In this document: positions 13,280-22,086 of the stretch, piece by piece | How positions within the stretch are numbered: position 1 is the first letter of the stretch | How the letters are laid out: each line of letters starts with the position of its first letter | DNA from: Streptomyces canus 299MFChir4.1 | Lineage (GTDB): Bacteria; Actinomycetota; Actinomycetes; Streptomycetales; Streptomycetaceae | Assembly (NCBI RefSeq): GCF_000383615.1 | Contig: NZ_KB911590.1 | Coordinates: forward strand, 124,001-188,000 | Reading direction: 5' to 3' | DNA length: 64,000 bases | The notes under the pieces: model-generated | Told to the model about the DNA's origin: nothing | Databases searched by the model: none | What the model saw: only the letters and a program-made list of their open reading frames with translations | Position numbers and translations under genes: made by a program

Positions 13280-13297
13280 GGACACCCGTCCTTCCCT

Positions 13298-13311
13298 AAC
13301 AAGTGTTTGGT
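13298..13311. promoter_or_regulatory. KstR2-like operator between fadE31 and ipdF
   Basis: AACAAGTGTTTGGT fits the mycobacterial KstR2 site AnCAAGnnCTTGnT at 9 of 10 fixed positions. It lies in the 48-bp gap between the divergent starts 13279 and 13328, so one bound repressor could block both promoters. The wider sequence CTAACAAGTGTTTGGTAG is nearly palindromic and closely resembles the second site at 19398-19411. The cognate regulator gene (14118) is nearby. Confidence 0.7.
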
Positions 13312-13327
13312 AGGTTAGCGTGGCGCC

Positions 13328-14113
13328 ATGACAGGCGTCGAGAGTCCGGTGTACGAACCGGGGCACGGGCTGCTGAAGGGGCGCACCGCCGTCATCACCG
13401 CCGCCGCCGGAGCGGGCATCGGCGGGGCGACCGCGCGCCGCTTCCTGGAGGAGGGCGCGCGCGTCCTGATCAGCGACGCGCACGCGCGGCGGCTGAAGGA
13501 GTGCGAGGCCGAGCTCGGACGGGAGTTCCCGGGAGCGGTGTCGGCCGTGCCCTGCGACGTCACCGACGAGGCACAGGTGCGCGCGCTGTTCGACGCGGCC
13601 GCAGAAGAGCACGGGCGGCTGGACGTCGTCGTCAACAACGCGGGACTCGGCGGCACTTCGGCGCTCGTCGACATGACCGACGAACAGTGGTCCCGGGTCC
13701 TGGACGTGACCTTGAACGGCACCTTCCGGTGCACCCGCGCCGCCCTGCGGCTGATGCGGGACTCCGGCGGCGGGGTGATCGTCAACAACGCCTCCGTCGT
13801 CGGGTGGCGCGCGCAGGCGGGGCAGGCGCACTACGCCGCCGCGAAAGCGGGCGTGATGGCGCTGACCCGGTGCGCGGCGGTCGAGGCGGCCGAGTACGGG
13901 GTGCGGGTCAACGCAGTGTCGCCCAGCCTCGCCATGCACCCCCACCTGGTGAAGGTGACCTCGGCCGAACTGCTGGAGGAACTCACCGCCCGCGAGGCCT
14001 TCGGGCGGTACGCCGAGCCCTGGGAGGTGGCCAACGTGATCGTGTTCCTGGCGTCGGGCTACTCCTCGTACATGACCGGCGAGGTCGTCGCCGTCAGCAG
14101 CCAACACGCCTAG
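13328..14113 (+). CDS. ipdF: SDR dehydrogenase, IpdF-like
   Basis: A 261-residue short-chain dehydrogenase/reductase. The cofactor motif TAAAGAGIGGATARR replaces the usual TGxxxGIG, as in M. tuberculosis Rv3559c (IpdF). The catalytic core has NNAGLGG, NNASVVGWRAQ (Ser region) and HYAAAKAGVMALTRC (YxxxK), ending YSSYMTGEVVAVS. In the HIP pathway IpdF oxidises a hydroxylated CoA thioester of the steroid C/D rings; the exact substrate here is inferred. It is the first gene of a plus-strand operon with kstR2 and fadA6, transcribed from beside the KstR2-like operator. Confidence 0.87.
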   Translation: MTGVESPVYEPGHGLLKGRTAVITAAAGAGIGGATARRFLEEGARVLISDAHARRLKECEAELGREFPGAVSAVPCDVTDEAQVRALFDAAAEEHGRLDVVVNNAGLGGTSALVDMTDEQWSRVLDVTLNGTFRCTRAALRLMRDSGGGVIVNNASVVGWRAQAGQAHYAAAKAGVMALTRCAAVEAAEYGVRVNAVSPSLAMHPHLVKVTSAELLEELTAREAFGRYAEPWEVANVIVFLASGYSSYMTGEVVAVSSQHA

Positions 14114-14117
14114 GACA

Positions 14118-14741
14118 ATGGACGATGTGCCGACCAAGAAGAAGCCCCAGGTGAGCGCGGCAGCCCCGGCCCGCCGCCGTGAACTCCTCGACACCGCCGC
14201 CGAGGTCTTCGCCGAACAGGGCTACAATGCCACGACCGTACGCAAGATCGCGGATCACGCGGGCATGCTCGCGGGCAGCCTCTACTACCACTTCGACTCC
14301 AAGGAATCGATGCTGGAGGAGATCCTGCGGACCTTCCTCGACGAGCTCTGGGGCGGCTACGACGCCGTCCTGGGCGCCGAACTCGGCCCGCGCGAGACGC
14401 TGGAGGCCCTGGTCACCGAGTCGTTCCGGGAGATCGACCGGCACCGCGCCGCCGTCGCGATCTACCAGAAGGAGAGCAAGCAACTGGTGGCGCAGGAGCG
14501 GTTCGCGTTCCTCGCCGAGTCACAGCGCAGGTTCGAGAAGGCCTGGCTGTCCACGCTGGAGCGCGGGGTCGCGGCCGAGGTGTTCCGGGCCGACCTCGAT
14601 GTCCGGCTGACCTACCGGTTCGTGCGCGACACCGTGTGGGTCGCCGCGTCCTGGTACCGGCCCGGCGGACAGCACAGCCCGGAGGAGATCGCCCGGCAGT
14701 ACCTGTCGATGGTGCTGGACGGGATCGCCGTACGTACCTAA
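14118..14741 (+). CDS. kstR2: TetR-family repressor, KstR2-like
   Basis: A 207-residue TetR regulator. The N-terminal helix-turn-helix spans about residues 18-65 (RRRELLDTAAEVFAEQGY, then TTVRKIADHAGMLAGSLYYH). The ligand domain carries the segment FVRDTVWVAASWYRPGG and an RQYLSMVLDGI tail, which closely match KstR2 (Rv3557c) as recalled. KstR2 binds HIP-CoA and represses the last-ring steroid genes. The gene lies 4 bp after ipdF and 26 bp before fadA6, and two sites resembling the KstR2 motif flank the island, so it probably represses this cluster including its own operon. GTG 14127 is an alternative start. Confidence 0.9.
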   Translation: MDDVPTKKKPQVSAAAPARRRELLDTAAEVFAEQGYNATTVRKIADHAGMLAGSLYYHFDSKESMLEEILRTFLDELWGGYDAVLGAELGPRETLEALVTESFREIDRHRAAVAIYQKESKQLVAQERFAFLAESQRRFEKAWLSTLERGVAAEVFRADLDVRLTYRFVRDTVWVAASWYRPGGQHSPEEIARQYLSMVLDGIAVRT

Positions 14742-14767
14742 CTCATTGGGATGTCTGGGGAGTCGCC

Positions 14768-15925
<1,158 letters not shown>

Positions 15926-16032
15926 CGACGGTGGGACCACCCACTCCGTCGGACGGAGTCCGGCGCAGGCTCCCGAAGCCCGTGAGGTCCCCCGGGGGCC
16001 GAAGGGTGCGAGGGGGCCGTCGGGGATGGTGC

Positions 16033-16085
16033 CCATGTGTGAGGGCGGGGGACAGGCGAAGGTGACGGTCATCGAGAGGCTGTGA
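16033..16085 (+). repeat. Copy 2 of 53-bp direct repeat (overlaps 3' end of ipdC)
   Basis: A duplicate of the fadA6 3' end. On the minus strand the copy supplies the last codons and stop of ipdC (LTASR then TGA at 16069). It is a partial segmental duplication between two converging genes that has been recruited as coding sequence for the neighbour's terminus. Confidence 0.95.
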
Positions 16086-17118
16086 GGCCCTGAAGGACCT
16101 CCTCGGCCTCCTTCATGATCCGCTCCATCAGCTCCGCGCACGACGGCAGGTCGTCGATCACCCCGGCGACCTGTCCGGAGGCCATCACGCCGAGATCCGT
16201 ACGGCCGTCCACCATCGCCGACTTGAGGAGCATGGGCGTGTTGGCGGCGAGCAGGACCTGGCTCCAGGTGAGGTCCTTGCCGTGGCGCAGGGCGAGGCCG
16301 TCCTGGACCAGTTGCCGCCAGGTGAGCCCGGACAGCCGCCGGAAGCCGGCCGCTCTGCGGACGGCCCGCGCCAGGGACTTCGCCCGCCCGGAGTCCTCCA
16401 GCGCGGTCACCAGGTCGGTCCGCAGCATGCGGTGCGGAAGGCCGTCGACCGCCCGGGTCACCGTCACGTCCTTGACCGTCGCCGCCAGATAGCGCGCCTT
16501 CACCGCGTCCGGCACCGTCGAGTCCGCGGTGAGCAGGAACCGCGTGCCCATGGCGACGCCCGCCGCCCCGTACGCCAGCGCCGCGACCAGACCCCGCCCG
16601 TCGAAGAAGCCGCCCGCCGCCACGACCGGGATGTCCACCGCGTCCACCACCTGAGGCAGCAGAACCGTCGTCGCCACCTCCCCGGTGTGTCCGCCGCCCT
16701 CGCCGCCCTGCACGATCACCGCGTCCGCACCCCAGCCCGCGACCTTCTCGGCATGGCGCCGGGCGCCGACGGACGCAATGACGACGATCCCCGCCTCCTT
16801 GAGCCGCGTGATCAGCTCCGGGGAGGGCGCGAGGGCGAAGGAGGCGACCCGGGCCCCCTCCTCGATCATGATCCGCACCCGCTCCCCGGCGTCCGCCGCG
16901 TCGGCGCGGAGGTTGACCCCGAAGGGCGCGTCCGTGCGGGAGGCGACCTCGCGGATCGCCTCCCGCAGCCGGTCGGGGGTCATCGTCGCGGACGCCAGGA
17001 TGCCGAGTGCGCCCGCGTTCGCCGCGGCGGAGACCAGGCGCGGTCCCGCCACCCATCCCATCCCGGTCTGCACGACCGGGTGGCGGACCCCGACCAGCCG
17101 GGTGAACGCGGTCTCCAT
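16069..17118 (-). CDS. ipdC: Nitronate monooxygenase-like flavoprotein, IpdC-like
   Basis: A 349-residue FMN-dependent TIM-barrel protein of the NMO/2-nitropropane dioxygenase family. Motifs: PVVQTGMGWVAGPRLVSAAANAG at the N-terminus (shown in part), VIVQGGEGGGHTG (flavin phosphate loop) and PVVAAGGFFDGRGLVAALA. In the HIP pathway IpdC (Rv3553) is a flavin-dependent reductase acting with IpdAB; a nitronate substrate is unlikely in this context. The start overlaps the ipdB stop (ATGA). Its C-terminal codons lie within copy 2 of the fadA6-end repeat, so the original terminus may have been replaced. Confidence 0.87.
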   Translation of the reverse strand: METAFTRLVGVRHPVVQTGMGWVAGPRLVSAAANAGALGILASATMTPDRLREAIREVASRTDAPFGVNLRADAADAGERVRIMIEEGARVASFALAPSPELITRLKEAGIVVIASVGARRHAEKVAGWGADAVIVQGGEGGGHTGEVATTVLLPQVVDAVDIPVVAAGGFFDGRGLVAALAYGAAGVAMGTRFLLTADSTVPDAVKARYLAATVKDVTVTRAVDGLPHRMLRTDLVTALEDSGRAKSLARAVRRAAGFRRLSGLTWRQLVQDGLALRHGKDLTWSQVLLAANTPMLLKSAMVDGRTDLGVMASGQVAGVIDDLPSCAELMERIMKEAEEVLQGLTASR

Positions 17119-17834
17119 CAGGCGCCGACCTCCCGGGCCCGGGTGTCGGCCGGGTCGAGCACCTCGCGGATCAACTCCAGTTCTTCGGCGGTCGGTTCGC
17201 GGGTGTACGGCACCTCGTCCGGTACGGCCAACTCGAAGCCGGTGGCCTCCCGGACCTGCTCCACGGTGACCCCGGGATGCACCGAGGCCAGCCGCATCGA
17301 GCGGTCCGGGGTGTCGAAGTCGAACACGCCCAGGTCGGAGACGACCCGCGGGATGCGGTGGAAGCGCGCCCCGGCGGCGTGGTCGTACCCGACTCCGCAC
17401 ACCATGTCGACCTTCTCCACGAACACCCGCCGGGAGTGCCTGGGCACCCAGTAACTGGTCGGGTTGTTCAGGGTGTTGACCGGTGCGCCCCGCACCCCGA
17501 GCAGCTGCCGCTTCGGCCTCGCCCAGTCGCCGATGCAGGAGATGTTCTGGTTGCCGTACCGGTCGATCTGGCTCGCGCCCATCATCACGTGCCGCCGCCC
17601 GCCGGTGACCAGGGCGAGGTGTTGGCGGTAGGGCAGCCAGCCCTCGGGTGTGCCGTCCGGGCGGACCAGCAGGGCCTCGCCGTCGGTCAGCAGCAGGTCG
17701 GGGGAGAAGGTGAGACGGGCGAGCCGGGCGCCCACCGAGGGGATCAGGCCCATCGGGCTCGCCAGGATCTCGCCCGCGTCCCGCCAGGCCTCGGCGCAGG
17801 CGATCACGCAGTACTCACTCCGGGTCGCGGTCAT
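17118..17834 (-). CDS. ipdB: CoA-transferase-family hydrolase beta subunit, IpdB-like
   Basis: A 238-residue class I CoA-transferase-fold protein (TRSEYCVIACAEAWRDAGE start, MMGASQIDRYGNQN core, NNPTSYWVPRHS, VGYDHAAG). With IpdA it forms the heteromeric IpdAB enzyme, which in mycobacteria hydrolytically opens the last steroid ring (COCHEA-CoA) rather than transferring CoA. The start overlaps the ipdA end by 20 bp and the end overlaps ipdC by 4 bp, indicating tight translational coupling. Subunit order (A then B) matches Rv3551-Rv3552. Confidence 0.9.
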   Translation of the reverse strand: MTATRSEYCVIACAEAWRDAGEILASPMGLIPSVGARLARLTFSPDLLLTDGEALLVRPDGTPEGWLPYRQHLALVTGGRRHVMMGASQIDRYGNQNISCIGDWARPKRQLLGVRGAPVNTLNNPTSYWVPRHSRRVFVEKVDMVCGVGYDHAAGARFHRIPRVVSDLGVFDFDTPDRSMRLASVHPGVTVEQVREATGFELAVPDEVPYTREPTAEELELIREVLDPADTRAREVGA

Positions 17835-18636
17835 GCGGTCCTCCCCCGAGATACCGTGCGGCGAACTCCGGCCAGGGCGTGGTCGCGTACTCCCGCTGCA
17901 GGGCCTCGTCCCGGCCGTAGTCGGGAGCGCAGGAGGTGAAGTGCGCGCCGCCCGGAGCCTCGACCACGCCGGTCACCGTGTGCCGTTTGACGAGCAGTGA
18001 CTGCGGCGGCGCGTCCTTGGTCAACTCGGCGGTCTCCACGATCCGTTCGCAGGAGACGTACGCGGTGTCGGCCGCCTCGCAGAACAGGTCGTCGAAGTAC
18101 GGGTCGGGGCCGAGACACTGGCCGTTGCCCAGCCGGTCGGCGCGGTTCAGGTGCACCAGGGCGGCATCCATACCGAGCGCGGGCATGGCCACGAACGTCT
18201 CCCGGTCGTCGTACGGCGAAGTCACCGTCCGAAGGCCCGGGTTGACCCGCACGACGTCCGATCCGATGCCCGCCCGCACCGGCAGGAACGGCAGCCGGTT
18301 GGCGGCCGCCCGCAGGCCCCACATGAACATCGCCTCGTCGACCTCCATCAGCTCGAAGGCACCGACTTCGCGGGCCGCCCGGTAGTGGGGTTCGAGGGGG
18401 ATCGAGTCGAGGGTGACGAAGGCGGCGACGAGCTTGCGGATGCGCCCGGCGGCGGCGAGCATGCCGACGTCCGGGCCGCCGTAGGAGACGATCGTCAGGT
18501 CGGTGACGTCCGAGCGCAGCAGCGCGCGCACCAGCGCCATCGGCTTGCGGCGCGAACCCCAGCCGCCGATGCCGAGGGTCATGCCGCTGCGCAGCCGGGA
18601 GACGACCTCGTCGGCCGTCATGGTCTTGTCGCTCAC
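17815..18636 (-). CDS. ipdA: CoA-transferase-family hydrolase alpha subunit, IpdA-like
   Basis: A 273-residue alpha subunit partnering IpdB. Visible blocks are GMTLGIGGWGSRRKPMALVR near the N-terminus, SYGGPDVGMLAAAGRI, AFELMEVDEAMFMWGLRAA, and ALVHLNRADRLGNGQC. The family is that of glutaconate/3-oxoacid CoA-transferases, but IpdA-type proteins act as a ring-opening CoA-thioester hydrolase in HIP catabolism. It overlaps echA20 by 4 bp and ipdB by 20 bp within the minus-strand echA20-ipdA-ipdB-ipdC operon. Confidence 0.9.
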   Translation of the reverse strand: MSDKTMTADEVVSRLRSGMTLGIGGWGSRRKPMALVRALLRSDVTDLTIVSYGGPDVGMLAAAGRIRKLVAAFVTLDSIPLEPHYRAAREVGAFELMEVDEAMFMWGLRAAANRLPFLPVRAGIGSDVVRVNPGLRTVTSPYDDRETFVAMPALGMDAALVHLNRADRLGNGQCLGPDPYFDDLFCEAADTAYVSCERIVETAELTKDAPPQSLLVKRHTVTGVVEAPGGAHFTSCAPDYGRDEALQREYATTPWPEFAARYLGGGPHDRDPE

Positions 18637-19376
18637 TCGGCCTCCCTGCCGAACCTGTCACGGACCCGGTCGGCGACCCCGCTGACGCTCGCCTCGTAGG
18701 TGAAACCCTGTTCGTAGCGGTAGCTGCGGCGGACGTCGACCGGGTCGATGCCGTTGATGGCGGCCTTGGCCAGGCGCAGCAGCTCGCCGTCCTTGGCGGC
18801 GATCTCGCGGGCCGACTCCAGGGCCGCGGCGGTGAGTTCGTCCCTCGGGACGACCCTCCACACCGCGCCGTGCCGGTGCAGTTCGGCGGCGGTGACCGTG
18901 CGCGAGGTGAAGTACAGGGCGCGCATGAGGTGCTGGGGGACCAGGCGGGCCAGGTGGGTGGCCGCGCCGAGGGCGCCGCGGTCCAGCTCGGGCAGGCCGA
19001 AGGTGGCGTCCTCGCTCGCCACGATCACATCCGCGTTGCCCACCAGGCCGATGCCCCCGCCCAGGCAGAATCCCTGCACGGCCGCCAGCACGGGCACCTC
19101 GCAGTCGTACACCGCCGAAAATGCCTCGAAGCAACCGCGGTTGGCGCCCACGAGGGCGGCCGAGCCACGCGACTGGATCTCCTTGATGTCCACGCCCGCG
19201 TTGAAGCCGCGCCCCTCGGCCGCCAGGACCACACACCTGACCTCCGGATCACGGCCCGCCGCGCGCACGGCGTCGGCCAGGGCGAACCAGCCGTCCACCG
19301 CGAGGGCGTTCACCGGCGGGAAGTCGATCCCGACCCGGACGATCCCCTTTTCCGGGGACGAGGTGGAGACACCCAT
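18633..19376 (-). CDS. echA20: Enoyl-CoA hydratase/isomerase family, EchA20-like
   Basis: A 247-residue crotonase-fold protein. The oxyanion-hole segments are EGRGFNAGVDIKEIQ and QGFCLGGGIGLVGNADVI, followed by FGLPELDRGALGAATHLARL, which closely match M. tuberculosis EchA20 (Rv3550). EchA20 hydrolyses ring D of the steroid remnant instead of hydrating a double bond. It heads a four-gene minus-strand operon whose promoter region carries the second KstR2-like operator (19398-19411), and it is divergent from the SDR gene at 19431. Confidence 0.9.
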   Translation of the reverse strand: MGVSTSSPEKGIVRVGIDFPPVNALAVDGWFALADAVRAAGRDPEVRCVVLAAEGRGFNAGVDIKEIQSRGSAALVGANRGCFEAFSAVYDCEVPVLAAVQGFCLGGGIGLVGNADVIVASEDATFGLPELDRGALGAATHLARLVPQHLMRALYFTSRTVTAAELHRHGAVWRVVPRDELTAAALESAREIAAKDGELLRLAKAAINGIDPVDVRRSYRYEQGFTYEASVSGVADRVRDRFGREAE

Positions 19377-19397
19377 GGCCGCATCAGCTACCTTTCC

Positions 19398-19411
19398 ACC
19401 AAACGTTTGTT
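19398..19411. promoter_or_regulatory. KstR2-like operator between echA20 and SDR gene
   Basis: ACCAAACGTTTGTT matches the KstR2 motif AnCAAGnnCTTGnT at 8 of 10 fixed positions and is a close variant of the reverse strand of the site at 13298-13311 (ACCAAACACTTGTT). It lies between the divergent starts 19376 and 19431. The surrounding CACCAAACGTTTGTTAGGTG is an extended imperfect dyad. Confidence 0.7.
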
Positions 19412-19430
19412 AGGTGAAGGGTAGCGGTGA

Positions 19431-20171
19431 ATGGAGCTGAGCGGGAGGGTCGTGGTCGTCACCGGGGGCACGCGGGGAGTCGGCGCCGGGATCGCGCGCT
19501 CCTTCGCGGAGGCGGGGGCGGAGGTCGTCGTCTGCGCGCGCAGACCGCCCGAAGTCCCCCTGCCGAAGGCGCGGTTCGTGCCCCTGGACGTCCGGGACGC
19601 CGACGCCGTAGGGGACTTCTTCGCCGAACTGCCGCGCCTGGACGTCCTGGTCAACAACGCGGGCGGCGCCCCCTACCGGCTGCTCGCCGACACCGGCCCC
19701 GAACGGCATGTCCGCGTCCTGGAGTTGAACCTCCTCGCCCCGCTCACGGTGTCCCTCGCCGCCTACGAACACCTGAAACGCACCCGCGGCTCGATCGTCA
19801 TGATCGGCAGCGTCAGCGGCGGCCGGCCCTCGCCCGGCGCCGCCGCGTACGGGGCGGCCAAGGCGGGCCTGGAGAACCTCGCCCGATCGATGGCCGTGGA
19901 GTGGGCGCCGGACGTCCGGGTGAACACCCTGGTCGTCGGCATGGTCCGCACCGAGCGGTCGCAGCTGCACTACGGCGACGAGGAGGGCATCGCGGCGGTC
20001 TCCCGCACGGTCCCGCTCGGCCGCCTGGCCGAACCCTCGGACGTGGGCGCCGCAGCCGTGTTCCTCGCCTCGGACGCCGCCGCGTACATCAGCGGGGCCT
20101 CGTTGCTGGTGCACGGCGGCGGGGAACGGCCGGCGTTCCTCGACGCCGCAACGGTCAACAAGGAGACGTGA
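19431..20171 (+). CDS. SDR family oxidoreductase, Rv3549c-like
   Basis: A 246-residue short-chain dehydrogenase: TGGTRGVGAGIARSF nucleotide motif, NNAGGAPY, a Ser in MIGSVSG, YGAAKAGLENLARSM (YxxxK), and a short C-terminal tail. In M. tuberculosis the SDR gene Rv3549c lies next to EchA20 in the KstR2 regulon; the position here is equivalent. It probably acts on a hydroxyacyl-CoA intermediate of last-ring degradation, with the substrate inferred from context only. It begins 20 bp after the operator at 19398-19411, and its stop lies within a duplicated RBS-like element leading to the next SDR gene. Confidence 0.85.
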   Translation: MELSGRVVVVTGGTRGVGAGIARSFAEAGAEVVVCARRPPEVPLPKARFVPLDVRDADAVGDFFAELPRLDVLVNNAGGAPYRLLADTGPERHVRVLELNLLAPLTVSLAAYEHLKRTRGSIVMIGSVSGGRPSPGAAAYGAAKAGLENLARSMAVEWAPDVRVNTLVVGMVRTERSQLHYGDEEGIAAVSRTVPLGRLAEPSDVGAAAVFLASDAAAYISGASLLVHGGGERPAFLDAATVNKET

Positions 20172-20192
20172 ACCATCGACAAGGAGACGTGA
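20158..20192 (+). repeat. Tandem micro-duplication ACAAGGAGACGTGA carrying RBS
   Basis: ACAAGGAGACGTGA occurs at 20158-20171 and 20179-20192, a period of 21 bp. The first copy contains the stop codon of the upstream SDR gene, and the second places AAGGAG just before ATG 20194. A 21-bp tandem duplication apparently produced the intergenic spacer and ribosome binding site. Confidence 0.8.
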
Positions 20193-20193
20193 G

Positions 20194-21099
20194 ATGACCG
20201 GAATCAGCGACGGCCGGGTCGTCGTCGTCACCGGCGCGGGCCGCGGTCTCGGCCGCGCCCACGCGCTCGCCTTCGCCGCCGAGGGGGCACGGGTCGTCGT
20301 CAACGACCTCGGCGTGGGCCTCGACGGCACACCGGACCCCGAAAGCCCCGCCGTCCTCGTCGCCGAGGAGATCCGCGCGGCGGGCGGCGAGGCCATCGCC
20401 CACGGCGGCGACATCGCCACCCCCGACGGTGCCGCGTCTCTCGTCCGGGCGGCCCTGGACGCCTACGGCCGCCTCGACACCCTCGTCAACAACGCCGGGT
20501 TCCTGCGCGACCGGATGCTGGTCAACCTGGAGGAGGACGACTGGGACGCGGTGATGCGCGTCCACCTGAAGGGCCACTTCCTGCCGCTGAAACACGCGGC
20601 CGCGCACTGGCGGGCGGAGACGAAGGCGGGCCGTGCGCCGGCGGCCAGGATCGTCAACACCTCCAGCGGGGCAGGCCTGTTGGGCTCGGTGGGACAGGGC
20701 AACTACAGCGCCGCGAAGTCCGGGATCGTCGGCCTCACCCTGGTCGCGGCGGCCGAACTCGCCCGCTACGGCGTCCAGGTCAACGCGATCGCCCCCGCGG
20801 CACGGACCAGGATGACGGAGCGGACGTTCGCCGACACGATGGCCGTTCCGTCCGACGGCTTCGACGCGATGGCTCCGGAGAACGTGTCCCCGCTGGTCGT
20901 GTGGCTGGGCTCGGCGGAGTGCGCAGGGGTGACGGGCCGGGTCTTCGAGGCGGAGGGCGGCCGGATCACGGTGATGGAGGGCTGGCGGCCGGGCCCGAGC
21001 GCCGACCGAGGCGCGAAGTGGACCCCGGCGGAGGCAGGAGAGACCGCACGGAAGCTGCTCGGCGAGGCGGAGACACCGGCTCCGGTGTATGGCGCGTAA
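20194..21099 (+). CDS. SDR family oxidoreductase, Rv3548c-like
   Basis: A 301-residue SDR of the longer type found in peroxisomal MFE-2-like dehydrogenases: TGAGRGLGRAHALAFAAEG, VVNDLGVGLDG, NNAGFLRDRMLVNLEEDDWD, NTSSGAGLLGSVGQGNYSAAKSG in parts (Ser, YxxxK), and VNAIAPAARTRMTE. This type oxidises 3-hydroxyacyl-CoA to 3-ketoacyl-CoA. Rv3548c occupies the same place in the mycobacterial KstR2 regulon. It is the second gene of a two-gene operon and the last of the steroid-type island; a dispersed repeat follows at 21113. Confidence 0.85.
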   Translation: MTGISDGRVVVVTGAGRGLGRAHALAFAAEGARVVVNDLGVGLDGTPDPESPAVLVAEEIRAAGGEAIAHGGDIATPDGAASLVRAALDAYGRLDTLVNNAGFLRDRMLVNLEEDDWDAVMRVHLKGHFLPLKHAAAHWRAETKAGRAPAARIVNTSSGAGLLGSVGQGNYSAAKSGIVGLTLVAAAELARYGVQVNAIAPAARTRMTERTFADTMAVPSDGFDAMAPENVSPLVVWLGSAECAGVTGRVFEAEGGRITVMEGWRPGPSADRGAKWTPAEAGETARKLLGEAETPAPVYGA

Positions 21100-21112
21100 C
21101 TGGACCTGCCCA

Positions 21113-21141
21113 GGGACGCGGGGAACTGCGCGACCAGCCAC
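21113..21141 (+). repeat. Dispersed palindromic repeat, intergenic copy
   Basis: GGGACGCGGGGAACTGCGCG followed by ACCAGCCAC is a truncated copy of the element seen at 11684, 29090, 50151, 50499 and 60553. It lies between the end of the SDR operon and the converging metalloprotease gene and may help terminate transcription. Confidence 0.7.
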
Positions 21142-21167
21142 AGGACACTCGCAGACGGGCGCAAACC

Positions 21168-22049
21168 CTACGTGTCACACTCCAGAACCGTCCGGCACAA
21201 AGCGCATCGCGCCCGCACCCGCCCCCGCACCGGCACCCGGAGCCGCTGGTGACAGGTAGGACAGGGAAACGACACCCGCAGACGCCCGGGCCCGTCCGGG
21301 GTGAACGTGTAGGGAACCCCCGGCTGCGGACCGGGGGCGTGGCGGCGGTCCCGGGCGTAGCGGCGGCGGCCCGCCCAGCCCGCCGCAGTGAGGGGTGGCT
21401 GTTCGGAGTCCTGGCGGGCCTGCGCCATCCCCTTCACATACGCCGTGTACGCCTGCGCGCTGGTGAACCACACCGAGGGGTCCTCCCCGAACACCAGCGA
21501 CCGCTTCGCCAGCACGTACCCGAACTCCTCCGGCGTGAGATACCCCAGCTTCTGCGACGACGCCGCGTCCTCCCGGTAGGCGTCCAGCAGCAGCCAGCCC
21601 GCCCCCAGATACGTCGTCGCCGTGTCCGTGAGGATCTCGTTCTCCCGCACCCCTGGGAAGGAGAGGTCCAGCCGGTGCAGATACACGTGCATGACCTCGT
21701 GGGCCAGTGCCGCGCCGATGTCCCGCCGATGGGTGCGGAAACGGTCGTTCAGCTCGACGAAGTACTCGGGGCCCGCGGTGAGTTCGACGTTCGCCGCGTG
21801 GGTCATCTCCCGGAAGCTGACCACGAACCGGGCGTCCGGCAGCCGGTAGTGCCGCACCAGCTCCCGGGCCACCCGCTGCGTCCCGAGATAGAGGTCGTCG
21901 GTGTCGCAGAACGCCACGTCCACCGGCGCCACGCTCGTCGCGAACGTCTGGACGGTGTCGTAGGAGAGCCGCTTGTAGAGCGCGTTGATCGAGGCCCGCA
22001 CCGTCTCCAGGTGCGGGTAGCCGTGCTGGACCGGTCCGTCGTTCGTCAC
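21168..22049 (-). CDS. Predicted zinc metalloprotease with C-terminal zinc ribbon, function unknown
   Basis: A 293-residue protein of unknown role. It carries an HEVMH zinc-protease motif at residues 117-121, preceded by a cysteine-poor N-terminal half, and ends in a CPTCH…CALC zinc-ribbon-like pair of CxxC motifs after a basic linker. No signal peptide is seen, so it is probably cytoplasmic. GTG 22049 was chosen because upstream sequence belongs to the neighbouring gene's end and loses bias. Genes on both sides are unrelated. The exact family was not recognised; a gluzincin-like peptidase is the best description. Confidence 0.75.
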   Translation of the reverse strand: MTNDGPVQHGYPHLETVRASINALYKRLSYDTVQTFATSVAPVDVAFCDTDDLYLGTQRVARELVRHYRLPDARFVVSFREMTHAANVELTAGPEYFVELNDRFRTHRRDIGAALAHEVMHVYLHRLDLSFPGVRENEILTDTATTYLGAGWLLLDAYREDAASSQKLGYLTPEEFGYVLAKRSLVFGEDPSVWFTSAQAYTAYVKGMAQARQDSEQPPLTAAGWAGRRRYARDRRHAPGPQPGVPYTFTPDGPGRLRVSFPCPTCHQRLRVPVRGRVRARCALCRTVLECDT

Positions 22050-22086
22050 GCCCGTACCCCCAAGACGCCCTGAACCCGATTCCACT